In this document: piece after piece, positions 25,362-35,179 of the stretch | How the letters are laid out: each line of letters begins with the position of its first letter | Numbering within the stretch: position 1 is the first letter of the stretch | DNA from: Pirellulaceae bacterium | GTDB taxonomy: Bacteria > Planctomycetota > Planctomycetia > Pirellulales > Pirellulaceae | Direction of reading: 5' to 3' | Assembly: GCA_029243025.1 (NCBI GenBank) | Contig: JAQWSU010000045.1 | Location: 682,001-746,000 of the forward strand | Length of the DNA stretch: 64,000 bases | The notes under the pieces: generated by a model | The model's input: the letters and a program-made list of their open reading frames with translations, nothing else | What the model was told of the DNA's origin: nothing | Databases searched by the model: none | Translations under genes and position numbers: made by a program

Positions 25362-28300
25362 ATGCGCAGGCGGCACCCCAAGCGACGTTCTCATTCGCAT
25401 TCCACATCGAATTGTTCGCTCGAAACACTTGAGCCTCGTCATTTACTCGCCGGAGATCTGATTGGACATTGGCTGGCAGACGATCTCACGGCTACCACCG
25501 CAGATGAGGCGATCATTTCGGATTGGTCAGACTCCATCGGCACCATCAGCGCCCAATCGATCGGCGAACCCACCCTGATCCATAACTCGATCGGAGGTCG
25601 TGCGGCCGTCCGCTTCCAACCCAATAATGGTGACGACGGTTTTCGAATTCGGGCCTCACAAAACCCGATCGGCAGTCTCGCAGACTTTTCGGTGGTCGTA
25701 AGTTTTGTCACCAGTGCCACATCCCTGCAAGGCGACAATGGGGCTTGGTTTACCAACACGGGCCTTGTTGACTCGAATGCCCAAGGTTTTTCGCAAGATT
25801 GGGGTTTATCGATCAACCAGGACGGAAAGATCGCGACAGGGACAGGCGGTGGTTTTATCAAGCCACAAACAACCCTCTATTCCGATGCGACCGGTTTGAA
25901 TGACGGTGAACTGCACACCGTAGCGATGAGCTTGACCGCAGGCAATTTGAGCATCCATATCGACGATCAACCGGTCACGACTCGCACGGATCCAAACGCA
26001 GGGTCCCGGTCCCCCTTGGATGTCACTTTCGGGATCCTCCAGGTCGACACGTTGCCATTTGAGGGTGATATCACCCAAATCCGTTTCTACGACGGGGCTT
26101 TGACACCGGAAGAATTTTCAGGAATCCGAGAGAATATCAATCAATATTATTCGAACGGTGCGCCGGTCGCTGTGGACGATACTTACGAGACGGCGGAAGA
26201 CACGGTCTTTTTCACGATTCCCGCTAACATCGGTTTATTAGCGAACGATAGCGATCCAGACGGAGATGCGTTGAGTGCGGTCGTCGTTCAGCAACCGCAG
26301 GAGTCGAGCGTTTCGGTCAGCGCTGACGGATCATTTGTCTACTTTCCAGCACGAAACTTCTTTGGCACCGATACGTTTACCTATACGGCCAATGACTTCC
26401 GACCTGGAAACGAGGCAACAGTCACGATCACCGTGACGCCCAAATACGATCCCCCAAGGGCCGTAGCGGACAGCTACGAAGTCACTCCAGGCGAGGTGTT
26501 CAACCTTCCAGGACTTGTTGGCCTGCTCATCAACGATCAAAACCCTGACGAAGCGGACCTGACCGCTGTCTTGGCAGACAACGTTGGCAACGGAAGCTTA
26601 ACGCTGTCCCCCGACGGAGGATTCACCTTCGATCCGGGTGAATTTTTCGGAACCACTACTTTCAGTTATCGCGCCAGCGACGGTGTTTCGGAATCCGCCG
26701 CTGCCACCGTGACGCTCATCGTCAACAGTGCTCCCATGACGGCAGATGACGCGTACTCGGTCGACGAAGATGACGCTTTGACGGTCAACGCAGCCGAAGG
26801 TCTTCTCGCCAACGACGTCGACCGTGAGGGCGATCCGCTCACTCTCGAGTTATTGACCGAACCGCAGCACGGCAGTTTAACCGTCGAGCAAGACGGTAGC
26901 TTCCAATACCAACCCTTCGCAAACTTCTTTGGCGAGGACAGTTTTTCTTATTTGCTAAATGATGGTCGCGATGCATCAGAACCTGCAACGGTTGCACTTT
27001 CGGTCAAGTCCGTCAACGACGCTCCCAACAGCCGCAGCGACTCATACATTATCACGCCCAACCAAGAACTCAACGTGGCTGCCGATGTGGGAGTTCTCAG
27101 CAATGACACGGATATCGATGGACCGACCTTAACGGCCACGTTAATCAGCGAACCGAGTCGTGGAGTCGTGACTCTGCAATCCGACGGTTCGTTCAGCTTT
27201 CAAGCCAATCCAGGTTTTTCGGGACTTGATTCCTTCACCTATCAAGCAACCGATTCAATCGATTTATCGACGATTACGACTGTCACGATCATCGCCGACG
27301 GCGGTGCCGCACAAACGTCGGACCCCACCGGCGATTCCGTCGTCACGTTCAACGAGATCATGTACAACCCCGTGGGTGTGGAAGCCGATGAAGAATGGAT
27401 TGAGCTGCACAACCAGATGGGGATCGACATGGATATCTCCGGATGGCGTTTGGCTGGCGGCGTCAGCTACGACTTCGCTGAAGGCACGGTGATTCCGGGC
27501 AACTCCTACCTGGTCATCGCCGGCAACCCGGAAGCCTTCAAATTAGCCACGGGTGTCGATGCCATGGGACCTTTTGAAGGACGGCTAAACAACAACGGTG
27601 AAGAGTTGCTGTTAATCAATAACTCCGATCGCTATCTCGACATTCTTGATTACCGCGATGGAGGCAATTGGCCGATTGGAGCGGACGGAACCGGTGCCAC
27701 GCTCGCTAAGGCAGCTTTGCATCGGGCCAGTGGTAAATCCGAGAACTGGCGTGCGAGCCTCGAGATTGGTGGTACCCCAGGCGCTGAGAATTTCCCTCTG
27801 TTTAACGCCGATCGAACCGACACGATCGAGGTCTCCTGGGGCAGCGAATGGCGTGTAAACGCAACCGGAGCGGACCTTGGCAGTGACTGGCTCGCCGCTA
27901 ATTTTGACGACAGCCAGTGGCAAACGGCCACCGGCCTGTTCGAAGCGGGCAATCCCGAGTTTCCACCTGCAAACGCCTCAAAACTGGCGGAAGCGGGCGA
28001 GGGACTCGTTGGCTACTGGAAGTTCGACGATTCCGGAGCAAACGCGGTCGACGGCGGGACAGACGCCGAACTCATCTCCGGGGCTCGATTAACTTCTGAT
28101 CCATCACGCGGACAAGTTGTACGCCTTGACGGAAGAAACGACTACATCACCGCCGGGGAACTTCCCGCCATTGGCGTCAATGATGACTTTACCTGGTCGG
28201 TTTGGGTCAATCAGGATGACGCGGACAACGTCAACGCGGTAATTCTTGGCAACCGTACGGGAGGCCAACAAAATCCACTGCAATTCATCAAAGTGACACC

Positions 28301-31300
28301 CACCAACTTTGAGTATTACAGCGACGGTGGCGACCCGATCATTCCCTACGCCATTCCCAATCAGCAATGGGTTCATTTGGCAGTCGCCAAAACAGGGCCA
28401 ATGCTGACCTACTATATCAACGGTGAATCCGTGGGTTCCGGCGAGACATCCGCCGACATGGGAGCCAATCCGTTCTACATCGGCGGTGACCCGAATGCGA
28501 GCCGGGAATTTGCTGATGGCTTGATCGATGACGTGGCCGTTTGGACACGTGCGCTTCCCATCGAAGCAATTGAAGGCTTGGCAGCTGGCACCTATGACCC
28601 GCTAACGGCCCCGACCGTCTTGACCGATGGCCCGGTCGTGCCAGACGGACTCCCCGAGACTACCACTGAATTACCCGCTGATCTCACGACCTACTACTTC
28701 CGAAACGATTTCTTCTTCGAAGGTGATCGCAACCAAAACCCTGTGCTTCAGCTCACGAACCTCACTGACGACGGTGCGGTTGTCTACCTAAACGGTGAGG
28801 AAGTCCACCGCCAAAACATGCCCACCACTGAAATCTCCAGCGACACGTCCGCGTTGGAAGAGATCGACAACATTGGCGCATTGTCCGTCCTGCTGCCAAC
28901 GAACGCTCTGCAACAGGGCAGCAACTCTTTAGCCATCGAAGTCCATCAAAATCGGCCCGGTGCTGGCGATATGTTTTTCGCCGCCGAATTGGTCTCGACC
29001 GCTGTGCCATTGGACCCGAACGCCGTGGCCTTGCCGGTACTCAACGAGATTGCCTCGGCCGATGATGCCAATTTCCAAATCGAAATTCTGAATCCGTCTT
29101 CGCAAGCGATCAACCTAGCTGATTTCCAGCTCAACTCAACCGACGCCGAACATGCCTCGATTCCCTTGGGAGACGGGCAACTGGCTGCGGGTCAATTCAC
29201 AACAATCAGCAGCCAACAACTTGGCTACCAGCCGGTTGATGGAGAACGATTATTCATCACGTATCAGGGCGGTCAACGCTTGGCTGACACCCAAGCCGTT
29301 GACGATCAACTGCGTGGCCGATCCGGTCAGCACGACGGGCGATGGCTGTTCCCCGACGCGGCCACCTTCGGTAGCGGCAATGGATTCACGATCGAAGATG
29401 CAATCGTTATTAATGAAATCAACTATCACGCACCAGGTTTTTATGCTGAGCAACTCGACCGACTCTTTGAAAACGGCGAACAGTGGGTCGAACTCTACAA
29501 CCGCAGTGACACGCGTACCATCGACCTGTCTGGTTGGGAATTTTCAGAAGGCATTGACTTTGAATTTGCAGCTGGAACAACGCTCGGTCCTCAAGAATAT
29601 TTGGTGATCAGCAACGACCCAGACTCACTAGCAGCATCTCGTATTGGCCTCGACGCCGGCAAGGTTTTGGGACCATTTGATCAAAACTTGTCAAATGCAG
29701 GAGAGTTGATCGAGTTATCCGATGCAAAGGGCAATCCGACCGATTCGGTTCATTATTACGACGGTGGTCGATGGGCAGGTTCAGCCGATGCAAAAGGTTC
29801 ATCCCTGGAACTACGAGATCCATTTGCGGACAACAGCGTGGCGGAATCCTGGGCTGCCAGCGATGAAACGGATCAGAATGGCTGGCAAACGATCACCTAC
29901 GGTGGCAACGGAAAACGACTAAACGGAGATCCCACCAAATACAATGAGTTCCTCTTAGGGCTCTTGGATTCCGGAGTCGTGTTAATCGATGACGTTCAAG
30001 TCATCGAGAACCCCGGTACCCCGGACGAACGACAACTCGTCCAAAACGGAAGCTTTGAAAGTGATTCCATCGGGGCGGACGCCGAACATTGGCGAGTCGT
30101 TGGCAATCAACAGGGTATGGTCGTGGAAGATCCCACCGACCCGAATAACCGTGTCCTTCGATTGACTGCCAGTGGTCCAACAGAACACATGCACAACAAT
30201 GGGGGCACCACCCTCAAGGACGGTGACGAGTATATCAAGCTGAGCAATTCGGCAGATTACGAAATCTCTTTCCGAGCGAAATGGGTTTCCGGCTCTAACC
30301 AACTGCACTCACGACTGTATTTCAACCGACTGCCTCGTGTCACACGAGTTGCACGACCGGTTAGCGTCGGCACGCCCGGCGAAGCCAACTCACAGGCAGA
30401 AGCAAATATCGGCCCGACCTACGTCGGCATGGTGCACAGCCCGGCAGTCCCAGACGTCAATCAGCCCGTCACCGTTTCGGTAAACGCCGCCGATGCGCAG
30501 GGCATTGAGGAACTCACCTTACGGTATTCGGTGAATGGGGCTGATTTCAACAGCGTGGCGATGCAGGCCGGCAATTCTGGCCAATATACGGGTGTAATTC
30601 CCGGCCAAGCACGAACTGCACTGGTTCACTTTTACCTCGAAGGTCGTGACCAATCAGGCGCCACTTCGATGTTCCCAGCCGCCGGTCCCGACTCTCGGGC
30701 GTTGTTCCGAGTCCAGGATGACAAGGGCACAGAGGATCAACGTCACAACTTGCGAATCCTGATGACCGATGCAGACGCCAGTCGCCTGCATGAAAAAACA
30801 AATGTCATGAGTAATCACCGTTTGGGCACAACGGTCATCTATCGCGAAGGCGAAATTTATTATGACGTGGGCATCCGCCTTAAGGGCAGCCAACGCGGAC
30901 GAGACAAAGTGGTCCGAGCTGGATTCAACCTCGGCTTTGACCCCTCGCAACTATTCCGTGATGTCCATTCGACCATCGGTGTCGACCGCAGTGGAAGCGG
31001 CGACGAATACAGCCAGGAAGAGATCATCGTTCGGCAAGTCTTCAACCATGCCGGCGACGTACCACAAATCTATGATGACCTCATCAATGTGATCGCGCCT
31101 CAATCGCGGCACGATGGCAGTGCCATGTTGAACTTGGCACGCTACAACGATGTGTTCTTGGATTCACAATACGAGAATGGCAGCCAAGGCACCGCCTTTG
31201 AATACGAACTGATCTACTACCCCACCTCACAAGAAGGCGGTATCGAGGGTCTAAAAAAACCCAACCCCGACTCCGTCGTCGGCGTTCCCATGGCCACGCC

Positions 31301-33122
31301 TCGAGAAGAATCCGACAACAAAGAATCCTTCCGCTGGCATTGGCTAATAGAAAACAACCGACCGGAGGACGATTACAGTCAGCTGCAAGAGGCGCTTGCT
31401 GCGATTGGACAACGGACTTCAAGCGACACCTTCCACGAAGACACCCAACGACTGTTGGATGTCGATCAATGGCTCAGATCGTTTGCCGTCGTCGCCTTGA
31501 CTGGCATCGGTGACAACTACGGTAATGGGTCGCAACATAACGGCATCTTTTACGTACGTCCTAGCGACAACCGACTGCTATTCATGCCTTGGGACATGGA
31601 CTTCTCTTTCACGCAAGGTGCCACTTCGGGAGCGGTTTCCAATGGTGAGTTACGAAAACTACTCACCGATCCAGGCAACGAACACAACTACTACGGTCAT
31701 TTGCATGACATCATCAGTACGACGTTCAATGCAGACTATATGAGTGGCTGGATCGACCACTTCGATGAACTCGTTCCTGGACAGAATTTCTTCCAGGGAT
31801 ACAAATCCTATATCAATACACGAGCGGGCGCCGTCACCAAGTCAATCGAAAGAGCCATCGACGTCGTTCCATTCGAAATCTCGGGCACCGATGCTCTCGA
31901 CGTGGGTGATTCGGCCATCGCCGAACTCACGGGTACGGGTTGGGTCGATGTACGGGAAATCCGTATCGCCGGACAAGATCTTACCTTGCCCATCACCTGG
32001 ACAAGTCCTAACGAATGGCAAGTCAGCATTCCTGTCGACCCAGGCACTCACCCGATCGTACTCGAAGCTTACAACTTCCAAGACGAATTGGTCACATCGG
32101 ATACGATCACAATTACAAGTTCTGCCGTGACACCGGTGCGATCATCTCTACGAGTTTCGGAATTGCAATACAACCCGTCTGGAGCGGTTGCGGATGAACC
32201 CGATGTCAACAATGACCAGTTCGAATTCGTTGAATTGACGAACGTAGGTGAAACAGCAATCGACTTGGCGGGCGTGCGTTTCGTACAAGTGGAACAAGGT
32301 GACGACGTCTCAGGGATCACCTTCACCTTTAGCTCCCAATCTCTCGAACCGGGTGGTTTTGTCATCGTGCCGCGAGATCTGGATGCGTTCCAAGCCCGAT
32401 ATGGCAGTGAACTGCCGATGGCAATTGGCCAGGGTAACGCTGAAAACCAAAATCAATACCGGGGTCGATTGGACAACGGTGGTGAGACGATCACGTTACT
32501 GGATGCAACGGGCGCCACGGTACAGCAATTCACCTATGATGACGCTTGGTATGCCAGCACTGACGGTGATGGAAACAGCTTGGAATTCATCGATCCTAGT
32601 CAGAGTGATCTGAACGCCTGGAACGAATCGTCGCAATGGCGAGCAAGTGCTGCCCTGGGCGGCACACCAGGGCAAGCCTCCCTGGTCATCGGTGATTCGA
32701 ATTTCGACGGCGTCTTCAACTCGTCGGATCTCGTCGTTGTGATGCAAGCGGGACAATACGAAGATGATATCCTTAATAATTCCACCTGGGCGACAGGAGA
32801 CTGGGACGGTGACGGCGATTTCACTACGAGTGACTTTGTGTTCGCCTTTGCGGCTGCCACTTACGTCGATGCAGAACCGCTCGCCGCCGCCAACATCGAG
32901 AACATTGCAGCGGCCCTGCTCAGCGCACAACAACCGCAGCGAAGCGATCGTGCCGATACAAATCGGACTGGACGACTGCAACCCAAATCCGTGGCGCGTG
33001 AAACCGACTTGGAGGCGATCGCCGTTGATCGAATCTTTGAACGAGATCAGCATCCAGCTGAATTCGCGGAGACGCATCACGATCTCCTAGAAACGCCAGA
33101 TGACGAGTTCGATCTGTTCTAA
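25362..33122 (+). CDS. Giant secreted LamG/cadherin-like/LTD/CotH-like surface protein
   Basis: 2586 residues. Basic N-terminus with SLETLEPRHLLAGD, the planctomycete extracellular-protein tag (LExRxLL). Domains in order: LamG-like sandwich (about 34-260); four tandem cadherin-like/tandem-95 repeats (267-646; ADDTY, LLANDSDPDGD, FFGTDTFTY patterns); lamin-tail domain (656-810; FNEIMYNP, EEWIELHN, ISGWRLAGG); second LamG (880-1080); sandwich module; two lamin-tail domains (1223-1500); carbohydrate-binding-like module (1526-1663); CotH-like domain (about 1790-2156; VGIRLKGS, FMPWDMDFSF); Ig-like; lamin-tail domain (2260-2443); dockerin-like EF-hand pair (2443-2503; GDSNFDG, GDWDGDGDFTTSDF); acidic tail ending DDEFDLF. 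Start ATG has AAGGA six bases upstream. Probably cell-surface or matrix; CotH may phosphorylate a partner, although its motif is divergent here. Confidence 0.93.
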   Translation: MRRRHPKRRSHSHSTSNCSLETLEPRHLLAGDLIGHWLADDLTATTADEAIISDWSDSIGTISAQSIGEPTLIHNSIGGRAAVRFQPNNGDDGFRIRASQNPIGSLADFSVVVSFVTSATSLQGDNGAWFTNTGLVDSNAQGFSQDWGLSINQDGKIATGTGGGFIKPQTTLYSDATGLNDGELHTVAMSLTAGNLSIHIDDQPVTTRTDPNAGSRSPLDVTFGILQVDTLPFEGDITQIRFYDGALTPEEFSGIRENINQYYSNGAPVAVDDTYETAEDTVFFTIPANIGLLANDSDPDGDALSAVVVQQPQESSVSVSADGSFVYFPARNFFGTDTFTYTANDFRPGNEATVTITVTPKYDPPRAVADSYEVTPGEVFNLPGLVGLLINDQNPDEADLTAVLADNVGNGSLTLSPDGGFTFDPGEFFGTTTFSYRASDGVSESAAATVTLIVNSAPMTADDAYSVDEDDALTVNAAEGLLANDVDREGDPLTLELLTEPQHGSLTVEQDGSFQYQPFANFFGEDSFSYLLNDGRDASEPATVALSVKSVNDAPNSRSDSYIITPNQELNVAADVGVLSNDTDIDGPTLTATLISEPSRGVVTLQSDGSFSFQANPGFSGLDSFTYQATDSIDLSTITTVTIIADGGAAQTSDPTGDSVVTFNEIMYNPVGVEADEEWIELHNQMGIDMDISGWRLAGGVSYDFAEGTVIPGNSYLVIAGNPEAFKLATGVDAMGPFEGRLNNNGEELLLINNSDRYLDILDYRDGGNWPIGADGTGATLAKAALHRASGKSENWRASLEIGGTPGAENFPLFNADRTDTIEVSWGSEWRVNATGADLGSDWLAANFDDSQWQTATGLFEAGNPEFPPANASKLAEAGEGLVGYWKFDDSGANAVDGGTDAELISGARLTSDPSRGQVVRLDGRNDYITAGELPAIGVNDDFTWSVWVNQDDADNVNAVILGNRTGGQQNPLQFIKVTPTNFEYYSDGGDPIIPYAIPNQQWVHLAVAKTGPMLTYYINGESVGSGETSADMGANPFYIGGDPNASREFADGLIDDVAVWTRALPIEAIEGLAAGTYDPLTAPTVLTDGPVVPDGLPETTTELPADLTTYYFRNDFFFEGDRNQNPVLQLTNLTDDGAVVYLNGEEVHRQNMPTTEISSDTSALEEIDNIGALSVLLPTNALQQGSNSLAIEVHQNRPGAGDMFFAAELVSTAVPLDPNAVALPVLNEIASADDANFQIEILNPSSQAINLADFQLNSTDAEHASIPLGDGQLAAGQFTTISSQQLGYQPVDGERLFITYQGGQRLADTQAVDDQLRGRSGQHDGRWLFPDAATFGSGNGFTIEDAIVINEINYHAPGFYAEQLDRLFENGEQWVELYNRSDTRTIDLSGWEFSEGIDFEFAAGTTLGPQEYLVISNDPDSLAASRIGLDAGKVLGPFDQNLSNAGELIELSDAKGNPTDSVHYYDGGRWAGSADAKGSSLELRDPFADNSVAESWAASDETDQNGWQTITYGGNGKRLNGDPTKYNEFLLGLLDSGVVLIDDVQVIENPGTPDERQLVQNGSFESDSIGADAEHWRVVGNQQGMVVEDPTDPNNRVLRLTASGPTEHMHNNGGTTLKDGDEYIKLSNSADYEISFRAKWVSGSNQLHSRLYFNRLPRVTRVARPVSVGTPGEANSQAEANIGPTYVGMVHSPAVPDVNQPVTVSVNAADAQGIEELTLRYSVNGADFNSVAMQAGNSGQYTGVIPGQARTALVHFYLEGRDQSGATSMFPAAGPDSRALFRVQDDKGTEDQRHNLRILMTDADASRLHEKTNVMSNHRLGTTVIYREGEIYYDVGIRLKGSQRGRDKVVRAGFNLGFDPSQLFRDVHSTIGVDRSGSGDEYSQEEIIVRQVFNHAGDVPQIYDDLINVIAPQSRHDGSAMLNLARYNDVFLDSQYENGSQGTAFEYELIYYPTSQEGGIEGLKKPNPDSVVGVPMATPREESDNKESFRWHWLIENNRPEDDYSQLQEALAAIGQRTSSDTFHEDTQRLLDVDQWLRSFAVVALTGIGDNYGNGSQHNGIFYVRPSDNRLLFMPWDMDFSFTQGATSGAVSNGELRKLLTDPGNEHNYYGHLHDIISTTFNADYMSGWIDHFDELVPGQNFFQGYKSYINTRAGAVTKSIERAIDVVPFEISGTDALDVGDSAIAELTGTGWVDVREIRIAGQDLTLPITWTSPNEWQVSIPVDPGTHPIVLEAYNFQDELVTSDTITITSSAVTPVRSSLRVSELQYNPSGAVADEPDVNNDQFEFVELTNVGETAIDLAGVRFVQVEQGDDVSGITFTFSSQSLEPGGFVIVPRDLDAFQARYGSELPMAIGQGNAENQNQYRGRLDNGGETITLLDATGATVQQFTYDDAWYASTDGDGNSLEFIDPSQSDLNAWNESSQWRASAALGGTPGQASLVIGDSNFDGVFNSSDLVVVMQAGQYEDDILNNSTWATGDWDGDGDFTTSDFVFAFAAATYVDAEPLAAANIENIAAALLSAQQPQRSDRADTNRTGRLQPKSVARETDLEAIAVDRIFERDQHPAEFAETHHDLLETPDDEFDLF

Positions 33123-33555
33123 TCCGATTCCAGCAACCATCCAACTTCGAGGTTGCCGCATCGCCAAGCCATTTGCGTCAATCTGATCAGCGCCCCGTGC
33201 TGATTCAAATCAAAACGGGGCCGGGGCGAAACAGGTCGACTACTTTCGCGGCGAAGCGTGACGACAGCCATTTCCGCAATTCGGTTCCTAGGGCACCTCC
33301 TACCGAGCGTTCCTCATCCCGCCTAAGCAAGGTAGGCCGTCGCAACTCACCGATGCAAAACAGCCTCTCCCGAGCAGAGGAATACTGGCATTCGACTCTC
33401 CCACCTCCTGCTCAACTCCCAACTCATTTCAGCAGTAAGGGCGCATCCCCAGAACGGCTCAGACACCGAATTCACCGAATTCATCATCAAAGAGCCAGTG
33501 CAGTCATACGAATGGCATGCTCTAATTTGGTCAAGTCAGTCGTTTCATCTTGCCT

Positions 33556-33576
33556 TATAATCGGTTGAGTACCGAT
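33556..33576 (+). promoter_or_regulatory. -10 box overlapped by a palindromic operator candidate
   Basis: TATAAT (33556-33561) runs into the inverted repeat ATCGGT-TGAGT-ACCGAT (33560-33576), a perfect 6-bp palindrome with a 5-bp centre placed where transcription would start. No good -35 box is present at 16-18 bp, so the promoter may need an activator. It lies about 185 bp before the enolase-superfamily gene. Confidence 0.4.
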
Positions 33577-33670
33577 CAGATTAAACGACCATCAAACACC
33601 TTGAGGATTCCAACCCTTACAAGCCCTCAACAAGATTTCCGCCAGGCTGGGCATCATCGATGAGGGACTG

Positions 33671-33716
33671 CCACCGGGCCAATCCGTCCCGGTGGTTCGG
33701 TCGAAAACCAACCACC
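33671..33716 (+). promoter_or_regulatory. Two mutually exclusive hairpins in the leader of the enolase-superfamily gene
   Basis: CCACCGGG (33671-33678) pairs with CCCGGTGG (33688-33695) across nine bases. The overlapping segment GGTGGTT (33691-33697) pairs with AACCACC (33710-33716) across twelve. Both stems need GGTGG at 33691-33695, so only one can form. They end 28 bases before the ATG at 33745. The arrangement resembles an attenuator or translational switch; function is inferred. Confidence 0.45.
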
Positions 33717-33744
33717 GATTCATCGCATATTTCGAGTCAAACTC

Positions 33745-35118
33745 ATGCCCCATTTGCAAAACGAATCTCGGCGACGATATCTCAAAGCTGGACTACTATC
33801 GGCCACCACCGGTCCATTCGCTTGCTCAGTCGCGGCCCAGCATGACCAAAGTTTTGAGATCAAGAACATCGAACGCACCACGATACGACTACCCTATCGG
33901 ACCATTCCGCGGCGAGCGATGGATCGCGAATTGCCCCACTGGCGATACGTCGAAATCTTCGAAGTGCAGCTCAAGTCCGGCGAGGTTGGGATTGGCGAAA
34001 CTCTGCTCTTCTACACGTGGGGCGTCAGTAATGATGATGACGTTGCGCGTGCGACGGGAAAGAACGCAGCAAGTTTGATGTGGGATGACTCACTTGGGGC
34101 CGGTCTCCAGATGGCGCTATTCGATGCCGTGGCGAAGACCATTGGCGTCCCGATTCATCGCCTGCTGGGCCCACAAAGGCATGAGCGAACACCCCTGTCT
34201 TGGTGGAACATTGATATGGCTCCCGCAGACATGGCCGCCGAATGTGCGGAAGCCTACCGACAAGGCTATTTGTCATACAAGACAAAAGGGCGTCCATGGT
34301 TTGATCTCTGGCAGCAGATCGAATTGGCTTCGCAAGTGGTGCCTGAAGAATTCAAACTGGACATGGACTTCAACGACACGCTGCTTGACGCCGACCGCGC
34401 GATCCCAATTTTAAAGGAGCTGGAACGCAATCCGCGCGTGGACATCTATGAAACTCCGATACCGCAAAGTGACTTGGAGGGCAATCGACGAATCTGTGCT
34501 GCCACACGCGTCAATGTTGCCTTGCACTATGGAACCCCGGCTCCGATCGTGGCTGCCGCCGAGAAAGCCTGTGACGGCTTTGTGATTGGTGGCGGAGCAA
34601 GCAGTCTGTTACAGAGTGCGGCAGTTGCAGCCACCGCGGACCTACCGTTTTGGTTGCAATTGGTCGGCACGGGCATCACCGCGGCTTTCTCACTCCATTT
34701 CGGTGCCGTTTGCAGCCACGCAACCTGGCCAGCTGTTAATTGCCACCAACTTTACCAGCATGATCTCCTCCAAGAACCGATTCGAGTCGAACAAGGATAT
34801 GCACAGATCCCAACCAAGCCAGGCCTCGGCTTCGAAGTCGATTGGAACGCGATTCGTCGCTATCAAGTTGCAAAACCGAACCAACGGCCTGACCCGCCCC
34901 GATTGCTCGAAGTGTCTTGGCCCGATGGACGACGTTTATTCATCGCCAATAACGGCAAGGTCAACTTCGTCCTGACCGCAGGCAACCGTAGCCTCATTCC
35001 ATTTTTTGAACGGGGCGTTTCAACGCGACTAGTCGCCAACGACGGATCGACCGAATGGAAGCAGCGATATGAGCGAGCTCGCAAACAACCATTTTTCGAC
35101 CAATCAACGAAACAGTGA
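33745..35118 (+). CDS. Enolase-superfamily (mandelate racemase/muconate lactonizing-like) protein, exported
   Basis: 457 residues. The N-terminus RRRYLKAGLLSATTG resembles a Tat signal, so the protein is probably exported folded. The capping domain (about 40-140) is followed by the barrel with K-x-K (SYKTK; K179, K181), first metal ligand in LDMDFND (D206/D208) and second in YETP (E236). At the position of the usual third acidic ligand the sequence is VALHYG, with H261 instead of Asp/Glu. A candidate general acid/base His lies in AAFSLHFGAVCSH. Superfamily members dehydrate or racemise sugar acids or form Ala-Glu epimers; the altered ligand leaves the reaction open. First gene of the LRR-sulfatase-amidohydrolase strand block. 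Confidence 0.82.
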   Translation: MPHLQNESRRRYLKAGLLSATTGPFACSVAAQHDQSFEIKNIERTTIRLPYRTIPRRAMDRELPHWRYVEIFEVQLKSGEVGIGETLLFYTWGVSNDDDVARATGKNAASLMWDDSLGAGLQMALFDAVAKTIGVPIHRLLGPQRHERTPLSWWNIDMAPADMAAECAEAYRQGYLSYKTKGRPWFDLWQQIELASQVVPEEFKLDMDFNDTLLDADRAIPILKELERNPRVDIYETPIPQSDLEGNRRICAATRVNVALHYGTPAPIVAAAEKACDGFVIGGGASSLLQSAAVAATADLPFWLQLVGTGITAAFSLHFGAVCSHATWPAVNCHQLYQHDLLQEPIRVEQGYAQIPTKPGLGFEVDWNAIRRYQVAKPNQRPDPPRLLEVSWPDGRRLFIANNGKVNFVLTAGNRSLIPFFERGVSTRLVANDGSTEWKQRYERARKQPFFDQSTKQ

Positions 35119-35179
35119 GACCGTATGATCGACCCTCCCTCTGCACTTGTCGTAGATCCCTGCTGAAATCGGCTACAGC

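Larger units (their letters stand above)
33123..33744. other. 622-bp intergenic region with regulatory-looking elements
   Basis: No gene is supported. The region holds a TATAAT box overlapped by a 17-bp palindrome (33556-33576) and two competing hairpins (33671-33716) before the next gene. Nothing recognisable as a terminator follows the giant gene. Confidence 0.5.

Noticed and set aside
31842-32081. Minus-strand open frames within the giant surface gene
   Set aside because: Antisense shadows of a domain-rich coding frame.
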